From NCBI GenBank assembly GCA_014378805.1, contig JACMMY010000127.1, positions 1-9,425 on the forward strand: 9,425 nt of DNA, written 5' to 3'. The position numbers and the translations under genes are program-made. Under the pieces are notes generated by a model. That model did no database searches and was not told where the DNA came from. It was given only the letters and a program-made list of their open reading frames with translations. The stretch is from Moraxellaceae bacterium (GTDB taxonomy: Bacteria; Pseudomonadota; Gammaproteobacteria; Pseudomonadales; Moraxellaceae). Positions 1 to 5,644 of the stretch are shown piece by piece. Position 1 is the first letter of the stretch, and each line of letters begins with the position of its first letter.

Positions 1-1
1 A

Positions 2-232
2 GCACAAATCGAACAAATCCAGCTCCTTCCGTCTGACGATCCGGCGATGATCCATGCCAATCTGCGCGCAAAACGTAGATCGCCGAATCGTCGCAATGAT
101 CGCAGTTCAGAGACGGGCGGTGAAACGGAACGTCGAAGCATTGCTCCGCGCCGTCGTCAAGCACGCAGTAAACCACTGCAAGTCGAACCCACCGTTGCAC
201 TAATTACAGTGCCGCAAGAAGTTGCACCTTAA
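2..232 (+). CDS. pcnB: Poly(A) polymerase I, C-terminal tail (partial, 5' end outside window)
   Basis: The frame is open from the first bases of the window to TAA at 230-232, giving about 76 residues of a C-terminus. It reads AQIEQIQLLPSDDP and then a strongly Arg-rich tail with blocks such as RAKRRSPNRRNDR and RRRQARS. A basic Arg-rich C-terminal tail that binds RNA is typical of bacterial poly(A) polymerase I. This enzyme adds 3' poly(A) tails and so marks RNAs for decay in the cytoplasm. The identification leans on context as well: pcnB directly before folK, panB and panC is the order known in Acinetobacter and pseudomonads. The catalytic nucleotidyltransferase domain lies upstream of the window. 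The ATG at 47 is an internal Met, not a start. The stop lies 4 bases before the folK ATG, so the two genes are probably cotranscribed. Confidence 0.8.
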   Translation, partial: AQIEQIQLLPSDDPAMIHANLRAKRRSPNRRNDRSSETGGETERRSIAPRRRQARSKPLQVEPTVALITVPQEVAP

Positions 233-236
233 CGTC

Positions 237-800
237 ATGTTGCGTGCATTTATCGGACTCGGCAGTAATCTTGCGAATAAATCAGGTGATTCGCGCCAGA
301 TTCTGCGCGATGCGGTTACTGCCCTAAAAGCGATTGCCATCGGCGATGTTAGTGTTTCGAGCTTGTATTCAAGCAGCCCAATGGGGCCACAAGATCAACC
401 AGACTATATCAATGCCGTGGCAATGTTTTACACACATCTGCAGCCACACGCACTCCTTGATCAACTGCAAGCTATTGAGCAAGATGCCGGTCGCATCCGC
501 TTACGAAGGTGGGGTGAACGTACGCTCGATTTAGACATTCTCATCTTGAATCCATTGATTCAAAGTGACTTTGATAAAAACGAATCAAACGCACTTCAAC
601 AGCAATCAAGTATGCTAGAAATTCATGATGAACGACTGATATTGCCACATATTGGTATTCTTGATCGGGCTTTTGTGGTGCAACCTCTGCTAGAATTAGA
701 CGCCGATTTATCAATAAACGCATTACGTTTGGCAGAATGCGCAGCAGCATCGACAAAAGATGGCATTTACATCTTGGAGGATTCTGAGTGGGCGAGTTAA
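237..800 (+). CDS. folK: 2-amino-4-hydroxy-6-hydroxymethyldihydropteridine pyrophosphokinase
   Basis: FolK (HPPK) transfers pyrophosphate from ATP to 6-hydroxymethyl-7,8-dihydropterin in cytoplasmic folate synthesis. The 187-residue product opens with AFIGLGSNL (residues 4-12). It then has SSLYSSSPMGPQDQPDYINAV (41-61, pterin-binding region), RRWGERTLDLDI (90-101, with the Mg-binding Asp98 and Asp100 of the DLD motif), LILPHIGILDRAFVVQPL (134-151) and a short C-terminal tail. I chose ATG 237 because it places GLGSNL at the usual distance from the start. The alternative TTG at 222 would add five residues and overlap pcnB. The protein is longer than the roughly 160-residue E. coli enzyme. The extra length is a polar insertion of about 16 residues (about 107-128) between the DLD motif and the PH motif, plus a longer C-terminus. 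It starts 4 bases after pcnB, suggesting coupled translation. The nearest purine stretch is only a weak ribosome binding site. Confidence 0.95.
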   Translation: MLRAFIGLGSNLANKSGDSRQILRDAVTALKAIAIGDVSVSSLYSSSPMGPQDQPDYINAVAMFYTHLQPHALLDQLQAIEQDAGRIRLRRWGERTLDLDILILNPLIQSDFDKNESNALQQQSSMLEIHDERLILPHIGILDRAFVVQPLLELDADLSINALRLAECAAASTKDGIYILEDSEWAS

Positions 801-877
801 AACCGCTTAAACCAAATTTCCATCCAATGAAATGACCAGATAATGACATTAATAGTGCATTGCAAAAAATCGCTTTC

Positions 878-884
878 AGGAGAG
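878..884 (+). promoter_or_regulatory. Ribosome binding site of panB
   Basis: AGGAGAG lies 5 bases before ATG 890. It fixes the panB start there rather than at the in-frame TTG at 860, which would add ten residues that do not resemble PanB. Confidence 0.8.
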
Positions 885-889
885 CTTGC

Positions 890-1687
890 ATGATTCGTCT
901 CAATCAATTAGCCCAATATAAAGCAGCAGGCAAACCCTTTTCTTGCCTCACCTGTTACGATGCCAGCTTTGCCAAGGCCATGGAAATTGCAGAAATTGAC
1001 TCGATTCTGATTGGCGACTCACTCGGCATGGTCATTCAAGGCCATGATTCCACACTCCCTGTCACTGTTGCAGATATTGCCTACCATACTCGCGCGGTTA
1101 CCCGCAGCAATCATCACGCCTTTATTATGGCCGATTTGCCATTTATGTCTTACGCAACCATTCCCGATGCAATCAGCGCAGCGACTACGATCATGCAAGC
1201 CGGTGCGCATGCAGTCAAAATGGAAGGCGGGGCATGGCTTGCCGAAACCGTTCGTATTTTGAAACAAAACGGCATTCCGAGCTGCGTGCATCTCGGTTTA
1301 ACTCCGCAGTCGGTCAATGTCTTTGGTGGCTATAAACTGCAAGGCAAAAACCGCGATGCGGCGGATCAGCTTTTGGCAGATTGTCAGGCTGTGGTAGATG
1401 CAGGCGCTGCGCTCTTACTGCTTGAAGTCGTCCCTGTTCAACTCGCCCAAGAAGTCCAAGCATGCTTTAATGTGCCCGTTATTGGTATTGGCGCAGGTAA
1501 ACATTGCGATGGCCAAGTCTTGGTCATGCACGATATGCTTGGCTTAAATTTTGATAAACCCGCACGCTTTGTTCATGATTTTTTGCAAGGCAAGGGTAAT
1601 ATTGTTGATGCTTTCCGAGATTTTCATCAATCCGTACAACAAGGACGCTATCCTGAAGCCAAACATGCCTTCCATGTTGAGCTTTAA
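890..1687 (+). CDS. panB: 3-methyl-2-oxobutanoate hydroxymethyltransferase
   Basis: PanB (ketopantoate hydroxymethyltransferase) uses 5,10-methylene-tetrahydrofolate to hydroxymethylate 2-oxoisovalerate. This is the first committed step to pantothenate and coenzyme A. The 265-residue product matches the family length (E. coli 264). Visible motifs are LTCYDASFAK (20-29), ILIGDSLGMV (39-48), STLPVTVADIAYHTRAV (54-70), ADLPFMSY (81-88), KMEGG (110-114), CVHLGLTPQSVNVFGGYK (132-149), LLLEVVP (176-182) and PVIGIGAG (196-203). The Mg ligands and catalytic Glu known from E. coli PanB (Asp45, Asp84, Glu114, Glu181) correspond here to Asp43, Asp82, Glu112 and Glu179, so the enzyme should be active. 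It lies between folK, whose pathway supplies the folate cofactor, and panC, the later pantothenate step. The 89-base gap after folK shows no clear promoter or terminator. Confidence 0.98.
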   Translation: MIRLNQLAQYKAAGKPFSCLTCYDASFAKAMEIAEIDSILIGDSLGMVIQGHDSTLPVTVADIAYHTRAVTRSNHHAFIMADLPFMSYATIPDAISAATTIMQAGAHAVKMEGGAWLAETVRILKQNGIPSCVHLGLTPQSVNVFGGYKLQGKNRDAADQLLADCQAVVDAGAALLLLEVVPVQLAQEVQACFNVPVIGIGAGKHCDGQVLVMHDMLGLNFDKPARFVHDFLQGKGNIVDAFRDFHQSVQQGRYPEAKHAFHVEL

Positions 1688-1703
1688 TCGGCAACTTGTA
1701 TTA

Positions 1704-1730
1704 TTTGAAGCAAAAAAATGATTTTGAAGC
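1704..1730 (+). repeat. Short direct repeat in the panB-panC gap
   Basis: TTTGAAGC occurs at 1704-1711 and again at 1723-1730, 19 bases apart start to start, or about two helical turns. This is in the 92-base gap between panB and panC. The phasing would fit a protein binding site, but eight bases in an AT-rich gap could be chance. I see no convincing promoter here. Confidence 0.3.
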
Positions 1731-1779
1731 GTAAATACCGCGTCATTGAATATTATTAAATTTGTACGAGAGCCACTGC

Positions 1780-2655
1780 ATGAGAACCGAAGTCACCATT
1801 CAAGGCCTACACGCCGCACTCACACCAGTCCGTGCTGCCCGTAAAAGTATTGGTTTTGTGCCGACCATGGGCAACCTACATGAAGGTCATCTGAAACTAG
1901 TGCAAGAGGCAAATCAGCGCTGCGATGTGGTCGTGGTCAGTATTTTTGTTAATCCAACTCAATTCGGTGCAGGCGAAGATTTTTCAAGTTACCCGCGTAC
2001 CTTTGAAGTGGATAGTAACTTACTCGCCGAAGTTCAATGCGATATTTTATTTGCGCCTAGCGTTGAAGAAATTTATGGTAGTCAACCTCAGCAAACCACG
2101 GTTCAAGTCAACTCACTGGCCAATGATCTCTGCGGCAATAGCAGACCAGGGCACTTTACAGGCGTTGCGACGGTTGTCAGTAAACTCTTTAATATTGTTC
2201 AACCAAATGTCGCACTGCTCGGTGAAAAAGACTATCAACAACTCGCAATAATCCGTCACTTAGCACGCGACCTATGCTTTGACATTGATGTCATTGGCAT
2301 ACCAACGGTACGCGCAGAAAACGGTCTCGCCTTAAGTTCGCGCAATGGTTATTTATCCCCAGACGAGTTGGCACTGGCGCCTGCAATTTATGCAACCATG
2401 CAACAAATTCAGCAACAGATTCTCACCACAGTAGATCACAGTAAACTCAACTTTGCCGATTTGGCGAAACAAGGTCGAAAAACTCTAGAAGCACAAAAAT
2501 TCGTGGTGGACTATGTTGAAATTCGTAATCCAGACCTGAGTCTTGCCGATCAAGAAGGTTCAAAATGGGTGATTTTAGTCGCTGCAAAAATAGGTAAAAC
2601 TCGACTCATCGACAACCTTACGGTGATACGTCCTGCCGAAACTCTGGATTCATAA
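1780..2655 (+). CDS. panC: Pantoate--beta-alanine ligase (pantothenate synthetase)
   Basis: PanC joins pantoate and beta-alanine through a pantoyl-adenylate intermediate, using ATP, to give pantothenate in the cytoplasm. The 291-residue product is slightly longer than E. coli PanC (283). It shows the nucleotidyltransferase signatures in order: VPTMGNLHEGHLKLV (27-41, HxGH at 34-37), SIFVNPTQF (54-62), LCGNSRPGHFTGVATVV (118-133), KLFNIVQP (135-142), LLGEKDYQQL (147-156) and the KMSKS-like region NGLALSSRNGYLS (181-193). I chose ATG 1780, which has GAGAG at 1768-1772 ahead of it. The in-frame TTG at 1762 would add residues unlike the family. It follows panB by 92 bases and both genes act in one pathway, so they are probably coexpressed, though that gap is long enough for a separate promoter. 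Confidence 0.98.
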   Translation: MRTEVTIQGLHAALTPVRAARKSIGFVPTMGNLHEGHLKLVQEANQRCDVVVVSIFVNPTQFGAGEDFSSYPRTFEVDSNLLAEVQCDILFAPSVEEIYGSQPQQTTVQVNSLANDLCGNSRPGHFTGVATVVSKLFNIVQPNVALLGEKDYQQLAIIRHLARDLCFDIDVIGIPTVRAENGLALSSRNGYLSPDELALAPAIYATMQQIQQQILTTVDHSKLNFADLAKQGRKTLEAQKFVVDYVEIRNPDLSLADQEGSKWVILVAAKIGKTRLIDNLTVIRPAETLDS

Positions 2656-2670
2656 AAACGATATCGCACT

Positions 2671-2709
2671 GAAAATACAAAAGTATCTAAAGCGTTTTTT
2701 TGTATTTTC
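2671..2709 (+). terminator. AT-rich inverted repeat after panC, possible weak terminator
   Basis: GAAAATACAAAA (2671-2682) and TTTTGTATTTTC (2698-2709) are perfect 12-base complements around a 15-base loop, starting 15 bases after the panC stop. The stem has only two G/C-containing positions per arm, and no T-run follows it. It is therefore a poor classical intrinsic terminator. It could still end or stabilise the pan transcript. Confidence 0.4.
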
Positions 2710-2765
2710 TAGTCTCATGATTAATAATCCAGATCGAATCACACCTTCTTTGGTGACTGTTTTCA

Positions 2766-2782
2766 TGATATGAATCACATCA
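2766..2782 (+). promoter_or_regulatory. Imperfect palindrome upstream of rapZ, candidate operator
   Basis: TGATATGAATCACATCA is a 17-base palindrome with a single mismatched pair. It has the general look of a CRP/FNR-type half-site pair but does not match either consensus cleanly. Its centre is about 55 bases before the start point predicted from the -10 box at 2817-2822, a position where an activator could act. The regulator is unknown. Confidence 0.35.
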
Positions 2783-2813
2783 ATTGTGTGAACTATGAAG
2801 CAGTTTCGTCAAA

Positions 2814-2832
2814 AAATATAATTATCATTATT
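2814..2832 (+). promoter_or_regulatory. Candidate rapZ promoter -10 box with overlapping Fur-like sequence
   Basis: TATAAT at 2817-2822 is a perfect sigma-70 -10 box. At 17-base spacing the -35 region (TATGAA) is poor, so the promoter may need an activator. By my count the surrounding 19 bases match the Fur box consensus at 13 of 19 positions, helped by the AT-rich setting, so a Fur role is speculative. Transcription from here would leave a leader of about 80 bases before rapZ. Confidence 0.4.
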
Positions 2833-2911
2833 TTTCATGAAAAAGACGTGTACATTAAAGGCCTATATCCAAAACAACTTTATCTAAAAATCATATGACG
2901 AGATTTGTACT

Positions 2912-3763
2912 GTGAAAAAACTACTCATTGTTTCCGGTCGATCAGGTGCAGGTAAAAGTTCTACATTGCATATGTTGGAAGATCTCGGTTATTACTGCAT
3001 CGATAACTTACCCTTAGCACTGTTGCCTGAAATTGTCGCCAAACTGGATGCACAAAATAATATTGATATGCTCGCGCTCGGTGTCGATGTCCGCACACCG
3101 CATTCCGACCTGATGCAGTTTGAGGATATTTTAGAGGAACTCAAAAAGCACTGCCCAATTGAAGTGATCTTCTTGAATGCGCGCGATGACGTCCTACTCG
3201 CCCGTTATGGCGCTACAAGACGACGCCATCCTCTCTCCGATCGTTACAACACGATTAGTGAAGCACTTCATGCTGAAGAATCGCTACTCTCTGGTATCGC
3301 TCGCCACGCCACACTGACACTGGATACCAGCAATCTCAACGTCCACGAACTACAACACATGCTCTCAGTCAAAACTGGACAAAGTGAACGCATGATTCTG
3401 ATTTTGCAATCATTTGGTTATAAGCGCGGGGTGCCGCTGGATGCAGATTTTATGTTTGACGTACGCCATCTACCGAACCCTCATTGGCAGCCTGATTTAC
3501 GTGCGCTCACGGGTATGGATCTCGAAGTTCAAGACTTTCTGACCAGCAACGCAGATGTCAACGAAATGTATAATGACATCCTTACTTTTCTGCTAAAATG
3601 GCTTCCAGTATTCGCAGCAAGTCATCGCCACTATTTGACTGTCGCGATTGGCTGTACGGGCGGTCAGCATCGTTCGGTTTATTTGGTTAATCGACTTGCC
3701 GATGCGCTCAAAGCCCAATGGCCCACTCAAACTCTTCACCGTGAATTAAAATATTGGTCATGA
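2912..3763 (+). CDS. rapZ: RNase adapter / RNA-binding P-loop protein RapZ
   Basis: RapZ (YvcJ/YhbJ family) is a cytoplasmic P-loop protein. In E. coli it senses glucosamine-6-phosphate and hands the small RNA GlmZ to RNase E; in other bacteria its role is less clear. The 283 residues match the family length (E. coli 284). Visible are Walker A GRSGAGKS (9-16), CIDNLP (29-34), GVDVR (57-61), RRHPLS (104-109), SFGYKRGVP (167-175), DVRHLPNPHW (183-192), TGMD (200-203) and AIGCTGGQHRSVY (245-257). The start is GTG 2912, with GACGAG at 2897-2902 as ribosome binding site; the product then begins KKLLIVSGRSG, as expected. The E. coli C-terminal basic KRK tail needed for RNA binding is not present: this protein ends HRELKYWS. 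The stop overlaps the following HPr-like gene by 4 bases. Upstream there is no rpoN-hpf-ptsN, the usual enterobacterial neighbours. Confidence 0.97.
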   Translation: MKKLLIVSGRSGAGKSSTLHMLEDLGYYCIDNLPLALLPEIVAKLDAQNNIDMLALGVDVRTPHSDLMQFEDILEELKKHCPIEVIFLNARDDVLLARYGATRRRHPLSDRYNTISEALHAEESLLSGIARHATLTLDTSNLNVHELQHMLSVKTGQSERMILILQSFGYKRGVPLDADFMFDVRHLPNPHWQPDLRALTGMDLEVQDFLTSNADVNEMYNDILTFLLKWLPVFAASHRHYLTVAIGCTGGQHRSVYLVNRLADALKAQWPTQTLHRELKYWS

Positions 3764-4056
3764 CAACACCTGCATTAGAAACAATAGCCATTGATACCAC
3801 GCTAGATGTGGTGAATAAACTCGGCCTGCATGCCCGCGCATGCGGTAAGTTGATCGAAGTGACTTCACGCCATCGCTGCGATATCAAGATTGGTCGTGGC
3901 GATTCACTGGTGGATGCCAAAAACATTATGGCCCTCCTGATGCTGGGTGCAGGAAAAGGCACAACGCTCCGTCTCGTTATACATGGCTCAGATCAAGACC
4001 GCGCGCACACCGCGATCCGTGACCTATTTGTCGCTCGATTTCACGAAGCGGAATAA
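3760..4056 (+). CDS. npr: HPr/NPr family phosphocarrier protein
   Basis: A small cytoplasmic phosphocarrier of the phosphotransferase system, 98 residues. The His phosphorylation site is His24 in NKLGLHARACGKL (19-31). The second signature is DAKNIMALLMLGAGKG, around residues 53-68. The usual GLHARPA reads GLHARAC here, so the Pro after the Arg is Ala. The position of the regulatory Ser46 of Firmicute HPr holds Asn (AKNIM), so HPr kinase control is not expected. The ATGA overlap with the rapZ stop (ATG 3760, TGA 3761-3763) points to translational coupling. Linkage to rapZ fits NPr, the nitrogen-type carrier that passes phosphate to PtsN (EIIA-Ntr), more than a sugar-PTS HPr. No other PTS component is in the window. 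The alternative TTG start at 3754 would add two residues. Confidence 0.92.
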   Translation: MTTPALETIAIDTTLDVVNKLGLHARACGKLIEVTSRHRCDIKIGRGDSLVDAKNIMALLMLGAGKGTTLRLVIHGSDQDRAHTAIRDLFVARFHEAE

Positions 4057-4092
4057 GAGCGTCACGCATCCCATTTAGTAAGCCCCAATTTA

Positions 4093-4121
4093 TTGACAAA
4101 AACGCTCAAACACAGTATCGT
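4093..4121 (+). promoter_or_regulatory. Candidate promoter of the toxin-antitoxin module
   Basis: TTGACA at 4093-4098 is a perfect -35 box. TATCGT at 4116-4121, 17 bases further on, matches four of six positions of the -10 consensus. Transcription would start about 30 bases before the antitoxin ATG. A TATATA stretch at 4133-4138 could be an alternative -10 or part of an autoregulatory operator. Confidence 0.55.
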
Positions 4122-4160
4122 AATTAGCATCATATATAGTACCAAATTTGACCGAGACTG

Positions 4161-4424
4161 ATGATGCAAACTTTGCAAATGCAACGTGTCGAGGCTACGA
4201 ATGCGGTGAGTGTCAGTGCATTCAAGAAAAGCCCAACCGCTTATGTTGAAGAATCCAATGGAGAGGCGATTGCACTCTTAAATCATAATCGGGTGATCGC
4301 ATACATGGTTCCGGCGGCGCGTTATGAAGAACTGCTTGAGATGGCAGATAACCTGCATCTCGCTCAGATCGTGAGATCAAGAGCCAGCGAAGTGGGTGTG
4401 TTGGTCAATCTAGATGACCTATAA
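4161..4424 (+). CDS. Type II antitoxin, Phd/YefM (StbD-like) family
   Basis: This 87-residue protein is the likely antitoxin of the adjacent RelE toxin. It would bind and neutralise the toxin and, as a complex, repress its own promoter. The N-terminal half fits the Phd/YefM fold: a segment VSVSAFKKSPTAYVEE (16-31) followed by AIALLNHNRVIAYMVPAARYEELLE. The C-terminal part, AQIVRSRASEVGVLVNLDDL (68-87), resembles the toxin-wrapping tail of StbD/RelB antitoxins, which end in a similar acidic LDEL. The gene overlaps the toxin by 11 bases, a standard antitoxin-first arrangement. The start at ATG 4161 has no strong ribosome binding site. ATG 4164 or 4179 are possible alternatives, since the protein begins MMQTLQM. 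It is preceded by its own promoter-like boxes. Confidence 0.9.
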   Translation: MMQTLQMQRVEATNAVSVSAFKKSPTAYVEESNGEAIALLNHNRVIAYMVPAARYEELLEMADNLHLAQIVRSRASEVGVLVNLDDL

Positions 4425-4704
4425 GCTCAAAATGTTGCCTTCCGCTCAAAAGGAGTGGGAAAAGCTAAACCCTGATCTGAAAAATCAGTTCAAAAAGAAG
4501 TTGAAAGAACGCCTTGAAAATCCAAGAATTCCTTCCGCTGCCTTATCTGGCACCGAATTCACTGATTGCTATAAAATAAAACTGGTCAGTGCAGGGTATC
4601 GACTGGTATATCGTGTCGAAGATGAATATTTGATTATTGAAGTAATTGCAGTTGGCAAGCGTGAAAAATCACAGATTTATGAAAAGGCAAGAACCAGACG
4701 TTAG
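4414..4704 (+). CDS. relE: Type II toxin, RelE family mRNA interferase
   Basis: A 96-residue toxin of the RelE type, which cleaves mRNA in the ribosomal A site when freed from its antitoxin. It resembles E. coli RelE along its length: KEWEKL (13-18), KKKLKERLENPRI (27-39), L-x-G (44-46), CYKIKL (52-57), GYRLVYRV (61-68), VIAVGKREKSQIY (77-89). The residues known as important in E. coli RelE (Lys52, Lys54, Arg61, Arg81, Tyr87) are all present, shifted by two, as Lys54, Lys56, Arg63, Arg83 and Tyr89. An active toxin is therefore expected, not a decayed copy. The ATG lies inside the last codons of the antitoxin gene, so translation is probably coupled. No intrinsic terminator is visible in the 105 bases before darP. 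The pair sits between housekeeping genes and is probably a mobile insertion. Confidence 0.93.
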   Translation: MTYKLKMLPSAQKEWEKLNPDLKNQFKKKLKERLENPRIPSAALSGTEFTDCYKIKLVSAGYRLVYRVEDEYLIIEVIAVGKREKSQIYEKARTRR

Positions 4705-4750
4705 CCAGATATTATATATGTTCAGCAATTCGACGAGCGTCTGACCTAAC

Positions 4751-4780
4751 TTGCTAAAGTCAAAAGCAAATCCCTAAATA
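4751..4780 (+). promoter_or_regulatory. Weak candidate promoter for darP
   Basis: TTGCTA at 4751-4756 and TAAATA at 4775-4780 are 18 bases apart and match the sigma-70 boxes only partly. No better candidate is visible between the toxin gene and darP. Read-through from upstream is the alternative. Confidence 0.25.
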
Positions 4781-4809
4781 TCCTTTTTAAAGTACATTCA
4801 AAGCACACT

Positions 4810-5340
4810 ATGCGTAAAAAACCCCACTCCCCCGATACCCCAGACTTTGAAGATCTTGAAAGTCGCCCCAGCAAAACTGAACAAAAAAAAGCCATGGCGC
4901 GTATGCAGCTCCTCGGTGAAAGACTAGCAGCACTTCCGCCTGAAAAAATTCAGGCATTGCCAGTCAATGAGGTGCTCATTTTTAATTTACTGCAAATGTC
5001 ACGTATCCCTAGTTTTGAGGCCAAGCGCCGCCAAACTCAATTACTCGCAAAGCTACTTAAACGTGAGAACGAAAGCGATATATTAGCGGCGCTCAATCAT
5101 AAGCAACCCGCAAAAAAACAAGCCCAGCTCACGCGCTGGGTGGATCGCTTGGTTGCGCAAGGCGATGGTTCGCTCAACGATTTCGTCCGCCAGTTCCCTG
5201 CCGCCGAAAGACACACCTTACGCCAGCACGTGATGCGCGTACAAAAAGCGAAAGTTGAACAAGCCTCAGATGAAGAGCAAACTGAAATGCTCAATACACT
5301 TGAAAACTACGTCAATCAAGTCGCGATTTTGTCGGAATAG
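4810..5340 (+). CDS. darP: Ribosome biogenesis factor DarP (YjgA, DUF615 family)
   Basis: DarP/YjgA associates with late precursors of the 50S ribosomal subunit in the cytoplasm and helps maturation of 23S rRNA, as known from E. coli. The 176-residue product is highly charged and mostly helical, with no membrane segment. Family features are SKTEQKKAMARMQLLGERLA (21-40, equivalent to the SKSE-KR-x-LG region), a helical segment LPVNEVLIFNLLQMSRI, EAKRRQTQLLAKLLKR (70-85, matching the E. coli GRRRQLQLIGKMLR stretch), RWVDRLVAQGD (109-119), FPAAERHTLRQHVM (129-142) and ENYVNQVAIL at the C-terminus. E. coli YjgA is about 183 residues, so the length fits. The ATG has no strong ribosome binding site. 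The gene stands alone between the toxin-antitoxin pair and the pilin locus. Confidence 0.92.
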   Translation: MRKKPHSPDTPDFEDLESRPSKTEQKKAMARMQLLGERLAALPPEKIQALPVNEVLIFNLLQMSRIPSFEAKRRQTQLLAKLLKRENESDILAALNHKQPAKKQAQLTRWVDRLVAQGDGSLNDFVRQFPAAERHTLRQHVMRVQKAKVEQASDEEQTEMLNTLENYVNQVAILSE

Positions 5341-5430
5341 CGGCGTAATTTGATGTAAATGGGTATGCGCTATTAAAAAATGATAAAAGTCGGCGCGCTG
5401 TAAAAAAGTCATTATGTCAACCAATTCTCA

Positions 5431-5458
5431 GATTACTGATATACAGTAATCAATTTTT
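5431..5458 (+). terminator. Candidate intrinsic terminator after darP
   Basis: GATTACTG (5431-5438) and CAGTAATC (5444-5451) form a perfect 8-base stem with loop ATATA, followed after AA by TTTTT (5454-5458). It lies about 90 bases after the darP stop and could end that transcript. The stem is only moderately GC-rich, so efficiency is uncertain. Confidence 0.5.
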
Positions 5459-5462
5459 GGGC

Positions 5463-5491
5463 AAACAATGACAAAAAGTGTCATTGTTTTT
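5463..5491 (+). promoter_or_regulatory. Perfect inverted repeat: second terminator or PilR-type enhancer site
   Basis: AAACAATGACA (5463-5473) and TGTCATTGTTT (5479-5489) are perfect 11-base complements around AAAAG, and the T-run goes on to 5491. It can be read as a terminator backing up the one at 5431. It also carries paired GACA and TGTC elements, the core recognised by PilR upstream of pilin promoters. It sits about 105 to 133 bases before the predicted sigma-54 start point. Further TGTC/GACA elements are at 5415-5418 and 5494-5497. Confidence 0.5.
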
Positions 5492-5569
5492 AAGACAGCT
5501 TTCAGCGCACGATTTCGTCATTACTCATAACCCAATAATAAATATATAATTAAAATTAACACTGGAAGT

Positions 5570-5584
5570 TGGCACGCACTTTGC
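5570..5584 (+). promoter_or_regulatory. Sigma-54 (RpoN) promoter of the pilin gene
   Basis: TGGCACG-CACT-TTGC at 5570-5584 matches the -24/-12 consensus exactly, with GG at 5571-5572 and GC at 5583-5584. Transcription should start near 5596, giving a leader of about 49 bases. RpoN with the PilS/PilR two-component system controls pilA in pseudomonads, so the same control is likely here. Neither rpoN nor pilSR is in the window. Confidence 0.9.
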
Positions 5585-5599
5585 GATAGGATAAGCAGG

Positions 5600-5615
5600 A
5601 TCAGTGAAAACTGAT
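5600..5615 (+). other. Leader hairpin with GAAA tetraloop in pilin mRNA
   Basis: ATCAGT-GAAA-ACTGAT is a perfect 6-base stem capped by a GNRA tetraloop. It begins about five bases after the predicted transcription start of the pilin mRNA. Such a 5' hairpin could protect an abundant mRNA from RNase E. The function is inferred from position only. Confidence 0.5.
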
Positions 5616-5630
5616 TAATTTATTACCAAC

Positions 5631-5636
5631 GGAGAG
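5631..5636 (+). promoter_or_regulatory. Ribosome binding site of the pilin gene
   Basis: GGAGAG lies 8 bases before ATG 5645, separated by an A-rich spacer. It is a strong site, as expected for an abundant structural protein. Confidence 0.8.
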
Positions 5637-5644
5637 TTAAAAAA

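Noticed and set aside
3708..3962. Minus-strand open frame over the rapZ-npr junction
   Set aside because: It lies opposite two well-supported genes, resembles no protein I know and has no clear ribosome binding site. The other minus-strand frames (for example 541-903, 1019-1291, 5097-5294, 8394-8678 and 8629-8901) were dropped for the same reasons.
4057..4741. GAGCGTC at 4057-4063 and 4735-4741 as target-site duplication around the toxin-antitoxin pair
   Set aside because: A shared 7-mer between two stretches of about 100 bases is expected by chance at appreciable frequency, and no transposase or terminal inverted repeats are present.
5341..5644. Small gene or small RNA in the darP-pilin gap
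   Set aside because: No open frame with a ribosome binding site is seen. The hairpins and TGTC elements are explained well enough by termination and pilin regulation.
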